Of a stretch of DNA of 64,000 bases, positions 49,714 through 62,700 are shown piece after piece. Each line of letters begins with the position of its first letter. Within the stretch, counting starts at the first letter, position 1. The translations under genes and the position numbers were made by a program. The stretch covers positions 54,201 through 118,200 of the forward strand of contig JAQGBZ010000195.1 of the NCBI GenBank assembly GCA_034687125.1. Reading direction: 5' to 3'. The notes beneath the pieces are model-generated. The model was given only the letters and a program-made list of their open reading frames with translations, was not told where the DNA came from and did no database searches. The stretch is from Neelides folsomi (lineage: Eukaryota > Arthropoda > Collembola > Neelipleona > Neelidae).

Positions 49714-51537
49714 AGACGCTTCTAGGGAGTAAATTTTGAATGTTTTGTTCAATAAAAATAAGTTTTCGATCAAAATTGGTTGTGGTAATCTAGAGGACCC
49801 GTAGAGATGTGAACACGCTGACACTTGTAATGCCTTTAACTAGAAATCCGATTAAGGAAACAAAGGAATATTTTATAGACAGTATTTAACTCTATTTTTG
49901 AAAGATGATAAAAGTGAGGAGGAAAAATGAGGTTAAAATCGAGCACATGGCGCCTTCAATGAGACTTCCAAATGTCGCTGTGTAAATAATATGACGAGAA
50001 GAAGATAGTGAGGAACGAAGTTACCATTTGCCCTTGAGTCTCCTAATCTCTCGTTTATTAATCACGTCTGCTTCTTTTTTTATCTTCTCAATATTTGTTT
50101 ACCTATCAATTCCATGCAATTGGATTGTCCTAATGCGAAGGCGTCAATTTGGTTAAAGGATCGACGATATGTATATTAGATAGGAACATATTTATTTACA
50201 TATAGAATATTTTCTATTTGAAGAAAATTATATTTACTCCCTATATTTTTGCTCTTGTCATTTGTATTCCAAGCATTCCAATTTTATAAATTTACAACTT
50301 ACTATACGTAATACTTAATTAATAGATCTAATCTTAATATAAAATAGATCTATGTATTTGTAGATATTGATATAACAAATTCCTTTAATGATTTATAAAA
50401 ATATATACCTATATTAGTAGGTATAAAATTAATATAAATTTTACATAAGATTTAAAATATGTTTACCTTTCTGTATTTTATAAAAATGTCCATTTAATTA
50501 AAATTCCTTTTGTTTTAAACATATTTACTTTAAAATTAATTAATTGCAACAAATTCAAAGTTTTAATGTCGCTCAGAAGGTTATTTGAGGCATATACAGG
50601 TAAGTGCAACTCAACTTGATTCATATAGGATTTGTTCATAAAATCAAAAGTTGTTGGTCCGTAAATGGAATTTTTCCAATTTGGAAAGAACAAAATTTCC
50701 TTAAACGCTCATTATGTAAAAGAAGATGAATTTGAAGAAGATGCATTTTTATTAGTTTGTAAAATGTTGGCAGCGCAGGGAAAATCTGTGCAGAGGTCTG
50801 GTCCTCTCCTCTTCCGCCTCCTTTGAAGAACTCTCACCATGGGTAGATTCGGTAATATTGGAAGTAAATTTGGGAAATGAGAGCAGAGGTTAAGTCCGTA
50901 CACGACGAGAGAGAACAACAAATTCCTCTCCTCTTCCCAACCCCGTGAGTTTCATTTCTCTCATTTACACTCTTCCCTGTAGATTCATTGCAAAGCCTAC
51001 TCCAATCCTCTTTCGCTTATCTCCTTCCGCTTCTCAACCAGAGAGTTTGGGGATTTTGGAAAAAATCCCTTTCCCTTTGTTGTATAACTTCAAAAGAATT
51101 TAAGCATTAAATATCAAAGATTAGATATACAATTAGGTATTTTAACTACTTATTAGAATCATTGGAATTCTTTCGAGTTTACTCTCAAACTACTTATAAT
51201 CATTATAAATGGGAAAATCGGTCAATTAACAACTTTACAAAAGGAGAATTTATAGGAGAGCTTAAAGAATTAACTCCATTTCACTTATTACACTTGTAAT
51301 ATAAAATCCATCCTCATGTCTTATTGTTTACTCTTCTTCCCTATTTATTTATATATCATCTACCTCCTCATCATCCTTTAAAGTGGTTCAACGAAAGAGA
51401 TACTGTTTTCTTCTTTACTCATTCGGAATGAGTTAAGAATAAGCCGACGTCGTGTCCTTGAATAAATAAATTCCTTTATTAAAACGAGCGGAACAAGACG
51501 GGTCAATCAAACCACGGCGTGAAATTAAGAACTCAAG
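49714..51537. promoter_or_regulatory. Divergent spacer, LRMDA-like gene and EAAT
   Basis: 1.8 kb between head-to-head starts. It contains a less AT-rich block with polypyrimidine runs (50750-51070) and short - strand ORFs (50478-50693, 50712-50921) that lack splice or domain support. It probably includes both promoters and the 5' UTR of the transporter. Confidence 0.4.
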
Positions 51538-54500
51538 ATGATGAAAGGAAAGTTCACAGTTTGGCTGGTCAAAAACAGTTTGCTAATTGGAACCATTGTT
51601 GGCGTAATTGTCGGCGTTGGCTTAGGTGAGATGATTTTTATAATAGTCTTTAAATAATCACCAAATGTAAATTATGTACCTTAATCTAAATATTAAGCTA
51701 TGCACTGTCACATACATATTTATTTATCATTGTGGCATTGAGAGTATAAAATGTAAACACATAAACGGATAAAGATTGAAAGAATAAACTGAGTTTTTGA
51801 CTTATTTTCCCATATTGGTTTATTTTTCAAAGGATTCAGCCTCCGGACTGTAAATATTTCCGATCAATGGCAACAAGTGATTGCTTACCCGGGAGAACTC
51901 TTCACACGTGCATTGCAGATGATGATACTCCCTCTCATCATTACAAGTCTCGTCGTCGGTGAGCGAAACTTATTTGTCCTATTAATAAAGACCCATTTAA
52001 CTCCCGCATGCTCAAAATACCCTTTGAACTTTTCAGTCATTAAATTAGTCATAGTGTGACCAGAGAGGATTAAAAAGTTAACAACGCAGTTCAATGTCAT
52101 TTTGGTTAATATTAGTCAATCAGTCAATTCATTGAAGATCAATCAGACCCAAGAGATTGAGATACATAGAGAAGATACTTTTTCATGCTATGCATTCACA
52201 ATGATGATCCTTGACAAATTGATGATCATGTTCAGATTGTAGGTATTAAACATTAATGACTTAATGAGAAGGCAGACTAGACTCTTTAATAATGTTATCT
52301 AAAAAGTTTGAGTTTATTAAAAATCACGCATTTGTTAGCACGATGAAATGTGAAGAAACTCCAAAGTTCAAATGAAATACCAGTGTATTAAAATGAATAA
52401 CAGTAATCATTAGATCAAGTAAAATCAATAGTTAAAATAATTGTAATTAGATACTATATTTTAGTGTAAGTATTATAAATATCGTACCCATATAATGACA
52501 AATATGATATGTTATTTAAAAAATTAAAGGCTCTGCAAGTTTGAACGCAAAACTAAATGGAAAGATTACCGTAAGAACTCTCGGATACTTTGTGATCACC
52601 TCTTTACTTAATTCAATCATTGGAGTTGTTCTTGCAATCGCCTTTCACCCCGGAGATGAAATCAACTTCGACTCCCAACAAGGCTATGAATTGGAGGAGA
52701 GGAAAAACACGCTTTTGGATAATATTTTAGATCTTGGAAGGTAAATAAACACCAAACTATGTAATATAAAATTGAGTTTTTAAAAAAAAGAATATCACGA
52801 ATGAATTGTTTTTAAAACTTAAACTGACTGACTTTGAAATTATTTGATTTATAATAATTTCTTTTGGTCAAATATTAATAACTACTATTTATTATTATTA
52901 AATATAAAATTTATTTATCCATGATTTATGTAATTTACAGAAACATCGTCCCAAACAATGTTTTTGAAGCTTTGTTTCAACAGGTTGAATACTACATTAT
53001 ATGCACATATTAACTTCTTTAATAAAGTAAAGAGGAATAATGTTTTATCTGTTATTTATTTCATAGACTCAAACTGTTTATGAATCTGTCAAAAATGGGT
53101 CGTCTTTACAAGAAAATGGAATTGAATATCAAAGAAATGTTGTTGTAAGGTGAGTTCATTTCATATCATAACTACTGAGATACATAATATTATTTATGTA
53201 GTAATACTATTGGTATTTTGGTATACTATTTAGTATATATATATATATTATGTGCATGGTATGTAGCATTAAAAGTGCACGAGGATTTATAACTTATAAT
53301 GTTTTAAGTTATAACTTAACTAATATCTGATATTACTAAAATCCTAAAAGTTAATTTTTGATTTTTAAGGGATGGAACGAACTCTCTCGGAATCATCACT
53401 TTCTCACTCATTTTTGGCACCGTGCTTGGCACACTTGGAGAACGATCAAAACTTGTTTTAGAGGGATTCAAAGCCATTGACGAAGTAATAATGATCATTA
53501 TCAGAGGAATTATGTGGTATGGAATGCTTTCTTTTTCCATAACGTGGCCATCACCCCTTTAGCGACAATAATAGATAATGTTTAACCAGGATTACTCCTT
53601 TGGGAGTTGCGAGCATCATTTCGAGCAAAATCATCAGCGTTGATAACATTGCCACAATTACCGCCCAACTTGGTACGAATATGATGAATAACTAACAATA
53701 AATTAAAACTAAAATACATTTATTCTACAGATAAATAAGTATGTCATACAAATATAATATGTATTAGGTATAATACCAATATTTTTAGCTCATTTGCTCA
53801 AAAAGCTACGAATTAAATGTGTGTAGATTTAATTAAATTATTTTTGTCATTGTCAGGTTTATTTGTCGTGACCGTTTGTGTTGGAGTTTTATTTTATCAA
53901 CTCATCATTCTGCAATTCATTTATTTCCTCATCAAGAGGGAAAATCCCTTCAGATTTTATGCCGGTCTGATGCACGCAACCATCACGGCCTTTTCAACTG
54001 CATCAGCGTATGTGGAATAAATAGACATTTTTATATGTATTTTTACCTTCAACCGATTGTAAATGAGTTCTATAATTTTGTTTAATGGTTTTTGTTTAAT
54101 TTGGGGTTTAATAGTGCTGTGGCTCTTCCTATTACCTTCCGTTGCATGGATAATTTAAAAGTCGACTCGAGGATTTCTCACTTCGTTCTTCCTATTGGAG
54201 TTTCCGTGAATAAAGATGGAACAGCTTTGTTTGTCCCCATTGCTTCAATTTTCATTGCTCAAATGAATGGAATTACTCTCAGCTTTGGGGACTTTGCAAC
54301 AGTCGCGTAATAAATTAATTGTTTTTCTTCATATCTCCCTGATGTCTTCCTATTTTTATCGCGATTGATGACATTCCTTATTGTTTAATAAAAATATTGG
54401 ACCTTTTTTATTTATCAATGCTCTATAAATTAATTTAGAAAATGTTTTTATGTAATTGATTATTTTAGAATCACATCAACAGCTGTGAGCATTGCTGCAG

Positions 54501-54911
54501 CGTCAATCCCGAGTGCAGCTTTAGCTTTAATGTTCATCGTGCTCAATGCAATCAATGTTCCCACGAAAGACATTGGGCTCCTCTTTGCCGTCGATTGGCT
54601 AGTGTAAGGGTTACATTAAAATGTTTTAACGACATTTTTTACAGATTTTTATATTTTTGTAATTAATTTTTCGAGTGTATTATAAATAGGTAGGAAATAT
54701 GTGTAAGTTTAAAATGTGGATTAACTTTAATAGGGATCGTGTGAGAACTACAAATAACCTACTTGGAGACTGTTATGCTACCGTTTTTGTAGAACATTTT
54801 TCACAAAAGGAGCTTCGTGAAATGGATTTAAAGCCCCACGAAAACACAAATCGCGCTGGATCATTGGAGGACAAAATTTTGGATACTGAGGAAGACCCAA
54901 GTGATGTATAA
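51538..54911 (+). CDS. Divergent SLC1/EAAT-family transporter
   Basis: Member of the sodium-coupled excitatory amino acid transporter family (plasma membrane, trimeric, elevator mechanism). Eleven exons: 51538-51625, 51833-51958, 52530-52740, 52941-52983, 53067-53149, 53370-53516, 53590-53672, 53857-54007, 54115-54306, 54469-54603, 54734-54911. The total is 1437 nt, or 478 residues. Family marks: [29 protein letters not shown] (in two exons), the glycosylated loop, [30 protein letters not shown], and [16 protein letters not shown], where R424 and N428 match the substrate-site Arg/Asn. Departures: HP1 reads STASAAVALP instead of GTSSSSATLP, the NMDGT motif is N343-K-D-G-T, and the HP2 tip is SIPSAA instead of GIPQAG. 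The fold is clear, but the substrate and ion coupling may differ from glutamate transporters. AATAAA immediately follows the stop. Confidence 0.92.
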
Positions 54912-55808
54912 AATAAAAATAAGGATTTTATGTAATAATAATAAATTGACATTAACTTTTATTTCATTTTTTCATTTATCTAGCATTTATGTACCTTACC
55001 CAAAATTACACACCGACATACACCTAATATAAATTGTAATATCATTCAGTCATTCATTACAATTATTCATTCACTACCAATGCAAAAATATACAGTCATT
55101 TCAATTACATTCATTGTCATTGTAAATTAAAGCTTAAAACACAACCCTTATCCTACAGGGGCCTCATCTTTTAATTTCATTATAAACATGAATATGTAAG
55201 GTACTAACAGACAGACTAACGAACTTCAGCCTTCAGAGCATTGATAAACTTTACACTCCATCTCTAGAATATTAGCAAATCAAAAACAATTTCTTGTATG
55301 GTTTGTATACGATATGAGATACATAAATATACATATACTATTGGTATGTATCCTATGTAATATGGTGCACACTTAAGCAGGCATATAAATTACATGTATT
55401 TAAATAGATAAAATCATGTTACATTTGATTATTTTGATGTAGTTGACTTTGTCATTTGCAATAATTTTGATAGCAAATCTCAAATACGAATCATACACAT
55501 ATAAATCAACTTACCAATGCGTTAAAGTTAGTTAAAGCGTTATAAGTTATAAGTCAAAGTTATTTAGGGTCATATCCCTTTACACGCACGTACATTGACA
55601 TAGACATAAAGAAATAGTATCTTCAACAAATGAGAAAATATTATTCGTATTCCAAAGGCCGAATTGATCAATGGCTTGTCTTTAAAAATGGCATAGAAGA
55701 TGTAACGAAAGTGATACATTTGGCGATTTCCTTCTACGAGACCTTCCATCATTGGTCGCAATTAAATCATTCATTTGTAACCATTTTTAAATCAAATTAG
55801 TTATTAAA
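54912..55808. other. Intergenic, EAAT to LDLa/EB gene 1
   Basis: Non-coding AT-rich spacer. It holds the EAAT poly(A) signals (54912-54917 and about 54940) and presumably the promoter of the next gene. The - strand 63-codon frame at 55570-55761 has no support. Confidence 0.5.
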
Positions 55809-58458
55809 ATGAATTTACTCAAAAATTCCTTCATCCTTGGACTGTTTTACTTCTTCATTGCTCCAACACGTAAACAAAGGATATTTTATCTTTATTATCT
55901 ATTTTAAATTTATCATTCATTTCCATAATACAGATTCATTTTTTACTGATGATGAAATTGAGGATCATCGGAATGAAATGTTCAATGGAGCAACAGGTCA
56001 ACAGCAGCAACAACAAGGAGTTTCCATGTTCTTAAGATGGAAAAACGATTGCACCGGGAACGATTTCGCATGTAAAGATTCCACAAACCAAGATGAGGAA
56101 CATTTATTCCTCAGGTCAAATATCAATGGGGATCCAATCAAGATCATTAAAAGTGGAGCCAAATGCATCCCCGCAAGTTTTGTTTGCAATGGAAATTTTG
56201 ATTGCCCTAATGGAGAAGATGAGGAATTTTGCGGAGGTCCGGGAGGAGGAGGAAGTGGCGGAACAAGACCAGTTGGATTCGGTGAGCAAAAAAGTAAGGG
56301 TATTATTCAACACATTCTTCTTGCTTATTAAAGTTACAGAAATAATGCCAAATGTGTGCCAAATGCACAATTGCATATTTATTTTTACAATTTTTAGGCT
56401 TGGGTTTACCAATTGTACGGAAAGGATATGGAGAATCATGTAACAAAACAACTAAAGTAAGCAGAGTTTCCATTTCACTTCCAAATTAAAATTATATTTT
56501 TATTTACACTAAATAAAAAATAACCGTAAAAATTATTTGGTTTACTATACAAATACATTATTTAGGTTGAGGTAACCATGTTGGGACAAAAAACGGGCGC
56601 ATGTGCCCCAAAACGGGCACATTGAACCCATAAAATTGGACCCTAAAAATGTGCCACAAAAGGGGGCACATGTTAGAAATCGGGCACACAAACCCAAAAT
56701 GGGCACATTAAACCCTATAACAGGCACATGTGCCTTGAAAAATGGTAAAATGTGCCAAGAAAGGGCCCATTAAAAATATCGAAAAACATTAAAATCCATT
56801 TAATTTATATTAACAATAAGCTTGAACAATATCGCTTATCTAGCCTAAGCTAACCTAGCTCATCTGAATACACGTTGGTTGAAATAGAGTATACCAAAGG
56901 TGGTGTGGCTTACCATTAATCAAGTCCTTTTGTAATTTCCCTCAATTTGTAAGACCAAAATTATCGAAACAGAAAATTCCACGCTTAAATTTAATTATTA
57001 GTTAAAAAATTTAATCTTGTTTGGGTTCAATGTGCCATTATGTGTGCACATTTACCCACTTCGGGTCCAAGAGCCCGTGTGCCCTTTTTTAGGCACATGT
57101 GCCTCTTTTGGGGTTCAATGTGCCCGTTTTTTGTCCCAACATGGTTACCCCGACCCATTATTTAACATAAATAACAGTGTAATCACCGAGCATGGTTGAG
57201 CTGTCATAGCGAAATCTGCTCCTGTACAAAACCTGATGAGATGATGTACAATCCGTTGACCAAGAGGTGCGTGGCACGGTCGGGGGATCGTTGCCGATAT
57301 GGAGGAGATGACGACGACCCGTCCACTTGGTTTGAAAAGATTGACTGCATTGACAACGCTCTTTGCGACTTATCGACAGGATACTGTCGTTGTTCTCCTT
57401 TCCACTTTGAAACCTCCAATGGAACTTGCCAAGAAAAAAGAGCTTATGGGGAAGGCTGCGATTCTTCGAATGAATGTCGGGACAATTTATTCATGAGCTG
57501 CATTGGAGGAATCTGCCAATGTGATGAAAGAGACTCAGTCTTGGCTGATATTGAAAGAGACTCATCTTACCGTTTTGCTGGGCAAAATGATTTTCAATGC
57601 GTCGGATTACCGTATATTTTAATATAATCTAAATAGGAAATCAACAAAATTTTTAACTTCATTTTGATATTTAGAGGAAGTCCGTGTAAGAAAGGGAAAT
57701 GTGGCGAAAACGCATTTTGCAACTTTAACGTAGCAAGTGAGGGGTTTGGATTCTGCCAGTGTATTCTCGGATTCACGGAGTCAAAAGACAAATCCTGTGA
57801 CAGGGATTTTGGTGAAAGATGTGACGGCGACAAGCCGTGCAGCGACGTTCAATTCGCATGTATAAATTCAATTTGCAATTGTAAGTATCCCAACCATCAA
57901 ATTTACGTCCCAGAACGAAGGCAGTGTATCAGTAAAGTGGCTGGGCCTTGCGAAAACAATTTTACATGTGTTTTAAATGCCATTTGTTCACAAAAACTCC
58001 ATTATAAAGAATGTGAGTGTCGACCTGGATTTGTTGAAGACAACGACGGGTTTGTTTTCCTTTTGAATTTGTGAAAAATCTTTAGTTATCATTTTAATAT
58101 TATCAAATTACAAATCAATAATTTTTTTAGAAAAATTAAATTTTTAATAAATCCCCGTGTTAGATTTTGCAACTTGGGTTATGGAGAAAGTTGTTCCGGG
58201 CGAGATTTCATAAATTGCGATCCAGTTGCTCCGCTTCATTGCAGAAATGGGAATTGTGGATGTTTTGATGATTTAGAAGTTTACAATGAAGATTACAAAA
58301 AGTGTTTCGGAGGAGTTGGGTCCAGATGTTACAGAGATCAAGAATGTGTGGAGTTTGGGCAATGTGCACTCATCAAAGGAAGGCCAAGTTTAGCTGGACG
58401 CTGTCGCTGCATTGAAGGATACGTTGAAACTTCAAAAAGAACTTGTAAGAAAAAATAA
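55809..58458 (+). CDS. Secreted LDLa + cysteine-rich (EB/EGF-like) protein 1
   Basis: Six exons (55809-55869, 55934-56281, 56398-56456, 57178-57611, 57675-58049, 58164-58458) give 1572 nt, or 523 residues. A signal peptide is evident (MNLLKNSFILGLFYFFIAPTHS). A Gln run (QQQQQQ) is followed by one LDL-receptor class A module (KCIPASFVCNGNFDCPNGEDEEFC, whose Asp/Glu end is the Ca2+ site). A Gly-rich linker leads to a series of six- to eight-Cys EB-like modules (for example ICSCTKPDEMMYNPLTKRC, CDLSTGYCRCSPFHFE, CECRPGFVEDNDG). It should act outside the cell. Ligands are unknown; arthropod proteins of this build are often labelled after C. elegans prion-like-domain proteins by their EB modules. 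AATAAA lies 18 nt after the stop. The next gene is a paralogue. Confidence 0.85.
56565..57156. mobile_element. hAT-like MITE in intron 3 of LDLa/EB gene 1
   Basis: 592 bp with imperfect terminal inverted repeats. The left end is GGTTGAGGTAACCATGTTGG and the right end, reverse-complemented, is GGGTCGGGGTAACCATGTTG; the match continues through ACAAAAAACGGGC. It is flanked by perfect 8-bp duplications ATTATTTA (56557-56564 and 57157-57164), the size made by hAT transposases. Subterminal sequence is full of GGGCACAT/ATGTGCCC words in both orientations, which resemble transposase-binding repeats. No ORF. It ends 21 bp before exon 4. Confidence 0.8.
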
Positions 58459-59774
58459 TGTCTTTGAATCCCAGAAATAAACTTTTTCATTATTTATTTA
58501 TCGTTTTAACATTTTAATTTATCCATGATTGCATTGTTTAACTCGTTTTTAACAATATTCAAAAACTTTACCATTTTTATAAAACTAAACACTTTCAAAA
58601 TTAAAAATTATTACAGGTTTATAAGATTTATCGCTGTTTTTTGCTGATCAATTTGCTCTCATTTATTCAATTAATTTAGTAGTTTAAGGTCAAGACTTCA
58701 AGACAAATATTTATTCTTGGCCTATATACCATATTATCATTAAGTTTACATTAAATAATAAACATTTGTGTTTTCTTTATTAATGCTTATTTATTTAATG
58801 CCAATCGATTCGCTCTCATACATACTAAGTATTTGTAATTTCATGGCATTTAGGAGACGGGTGTATTTTTCTTTATATAATGTGTATAGGTATTTATATT
58901 GATAGCATATCAATTGTGCGTTGATATATTTATTGATAATTCGTGAACACGTACCCTAATAAGGTTAAGCACGATGATCCGACCTTAATCAAACCTTGAT
59001 CATTTGTAACCCTCAAATCTAAGCATTAACTTTATTCATCAATTTCATCAATTTCAATCAAGAATATTCAAAATGTTTTAAATCACAATGTCCGTACTTA
59101 AACGTAATATTTTACGTATGACGAATACGACTTGGTATGTCTATGTAATTATATACAGCACTATGGATTGGACAGGTATTAAAATTCTTGTAAAGATAGT
59201 ATAAATTGCAAAAACTCATCAAATGGTATTTAATACCAATATATGAGTATTGGCACCCCTCCTTTTGCAGCATAAGCAGAGTCTGTTCAGAGTACGCAGA
59301 TTTAAATGTATCAGAAAGGAAAAGGCTCTTGAGCTTTTGAACCGTATAATAGTAGGCATTGATATTATGTCTGCATCTGAATCATGCTTTACATCTCGTG
59401 ATATGTTTTTGGCAAAGATGTTACATATTAAGTATTCCTTATGATTTGAATAATTCATGCATAAGAAGATCGTTTAATATGAACGCCGCAATATAATAAC
59501 TAATAAATAATAGTTCATATGAAAAACGTACGTTATTAATTTATTAATAAATATTACATTATTATATAGTATATCTGTATAGGCATAACATTATTTTTCA
59601 CACAAATTATAATCAAGTGAGATTATTTTACACATTACTTTAAGCCTTCTAGAACGATTAATTAGAATAAGTCACTTTATTCTTAATTAAGCATTTTTCT
59701 CACTCATCAATTCTTAAGAATATTTATTTAAGAGCAAATTAGAACTAAACAATTCATTAAATTATTCTTATAAA
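58459..59774. other. Intergenic between the two LDLa/EB paralogues
   Basis: 1.3 kb, AT-rich. It contains the poly(A) signal of gene 1 (58476-58481) and the upstream region of gene 2. Short frames on both strands at 59219-59458 overlap each other and have no support. Confidence 0.5.
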
Positions 59775-62700
59775 ATGAACAATATTAACAAATATTCTCT
59801 GTTTATTTCATGTTTTATTATGTTTGGATTACAATCAATAAGTAAGATTTAAATTACCGATCATCATAATTACGGAATTAATATTATTGTTATTATCTTT
59901 ACTTGTATTTTATATTTGACCATGTTTTTATTATATAAAATAAAGACTCACAAGGAAATTTTGATGAATTGCGACATCAAGGAGAGAATATACAAGAGGA
60001 TTATTACGACGACATGAATAAATGGAATATGGTGAGAGATCGATGAATACTATTATATCCAATATATCCAATAATAATAATCTTTAATTGTGAATCACAA
60101 ATGGTCAATGTGTGAATGTTTAAGCAGTGCAGAACAGATCAGTTTACGTGCACAAACGGAGATTGCATAGATCTTAACCTCGTATGCGACAATGTTCCGG
60201 ATTGTCACGACTCATCTGATGAGTCTAAGTGTCTTGGTTTGTATCAATCTCCCATTTATAACAATAATGCATTAAATTCTTATATGGTAATTTAACTATC
60301 TAATGTATAACATGGATTTTTTCATCAATTTGTTATGTTATTTTGAAGGAATGAGGCCGAATCGAAGATCACATGGCGAAACTTGCGATAAATTTAATAG
60401 ATGCAGCACAAGAGATTGGTGAGTTAGTTAGCTATAAGAACATTATTTTTGCAATCTGACATTTTAGGTTGCGCTGCGTGAATGGCACCTGCCTTTGTAC
60501 TAAAACAGAGGAAATGGCCTATGACAAGAAACGGAACGAATGTGTGAGCAAAGTAGGAGAAAGGTGCAAATTCCCATTAGGAGAGTTCGACGACGTTCCA
60601 AACCGCTACGACAGCATTGGATGCGTGGAAAACAGTATCTGTTCCAAAGACGGAGCTTGCCTTTGCAAAATCAATTATTATGAGAGTATTGAAGGAGGTT
60701 GTGAACCAGTAAAGGGATTCAAAGAGCCTTGCTTTAATTCTGCCGAATGTGATGGCTACAATCTTGACCTCTACTGCGATCGCCAAGAAGGAGAGTCAGA
60801 GGGCGAATGCACGTGCAATCACACAGTGGCTATTTGGAGCGTGGAAAAGGGTCAATGTGTAGGGCTGGCTGAAGAACCCTGCATTCTCTCCACGTGCACC
60901 GATAATTCATTTTGTGAGGAAGAAAATCAAATTTGCACTTGCAATGACGGATTTTACATCAGTGAATGGAAAACTTGTGGGAAGGTGAAAGGGAATTTCG
61001 AAGAGTGTAGAGAATCATATGAGTGCAACGAGAAAAAATATTTGTCGTGTATTGACGAACAATGTCAATGTTCACTCAATGAAACTATTTGGGATAGTCA
61101 TGTTTATGAGCAGTGTGTTGGTCTTGCAGGTAATTTATTTTATAAGATATTTAAAAATATTATTAGATTAAACGAATGGCCATTTTAGTTTAATTAAGAA
61201 TTTAATTTATACCTATCTGTAATTTAATTTTTTTTATAAAATTGTGATTAGGCTCCGTATGTGTCGAAGGGCGTTGCACTGCCAATTCCAATTGCGAAGC
61301 TCCAGTGGGTCTTGGTGTCTGTCTGTGCAATAATGATTCATTTGAAACAGAATTTTCCACATGTTTACCAAAAAGAGGGATTGGAGAAAGTAAGGAATAA
61401 ATTATAATTATTAATTAATTAAATTAAGTCAGCTACTTACAACTATCGATACTTACTTTTATCAATTTCTATTATAGATTGCCCTGATATGGATTCAGCT
61501 TGTAAGGAAAAAGATTTTCTCATTTGTTTGAATGATACCTGCCAGTGTGATCCTTCTATTGGAACATGGGAGAAAGGAGCATGTGTTGGGTAATAATTGA
61601 GCTGATGCTTTTTACATCCAAAAGTGTTGAATACATCATTTAATTTAACAAAAGTATAAAATCAATTAATCCTTTTTATTTTGACAGACTTTCAAAGAAA
61701 CCGTGCCTTGATCAACGTTGTACAAGGTAAATTAATATATTTTATACGCCAATTTTAATTAATCTAACACAGTTTGAAATGAAATATAGTGGAGCTGAGT
61801 GTGTTAAAGGTATAAATGACTTTGGCAAGAGAAACTCATTGTCAGATTTGGAAATATGTCAATGCAAAAGTTCCTTTTACCATGCAATGAATGGCACATG
61901 CCAACCAAAGAAGACATTTAGCTCCGACTGCAAAACAAGCCAAGAATGTCTCGAGGACAAATTTTTAGAATGCACTAATGGAAAATGTGAATGCAATCCC
62001 GAATTTTCTGTTTGGGGAAAAACGGAGTAATTTATCTTTTGAATTTTGAATTAAGGATCATTTATCATTTTAATTAATCATTAATTCGCTAAATATAGTT
62101 AACTGACAATGAGTGTTAACTTACTGTTAATGATTTTACAGATTGAAATGTGTGGGATTGAACGGCAAGAGATGTTTGGACAACAAATGTACCATTAATG
62201 CTCAATGTTACAGTCGAAATTTTTTCAATGGTATTAATCACATTTGTGAGTGTAAACCTGGTTTTGTGCTATCATCAAACAGAACACTCTGCTACCCTGA
62301 TTTCGAAAAACCTTGCTCCGAAAGTATGTGCAGATATATTATTTATCTAGATATCCATTTAATTAAGTAATATTGTAGATGTATGATACATTTGTATTTT
62401 AATTTTAAAAGTAAATTATTTTATTTTTATTGTAATTAGTAAACATATTCTGACAATGCGTTTGTATTTGTAAAGTTAATCCTTGTGATCCTGAAAAATT
62501 TGCTTGCGTTGACGGGAAATGCACATGTCGAGACTTTTACCATCAAACTTATGACAAAGAGCTTCGAAACTGTAGAAGCCTTCTTGGAGGAACTTGCAAA
62601 AGTCAAGCAAATTGTCCTAAAGGAGCAGGTAATTTAATTGTCATATAAAAGATAAATAACGCCCAAATGCTAAGGTTGGTTGGTGTTATATTCAATTCTA

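Noticed and set aside
50478-50921. Two short - strand ORFs between LRMDA-like gene and EAAT
   Set aside because: Low-complexity composition (RRRKRR, Ser/Asn run), no in-phase link to the LRMDA-like first exon, and no domain.
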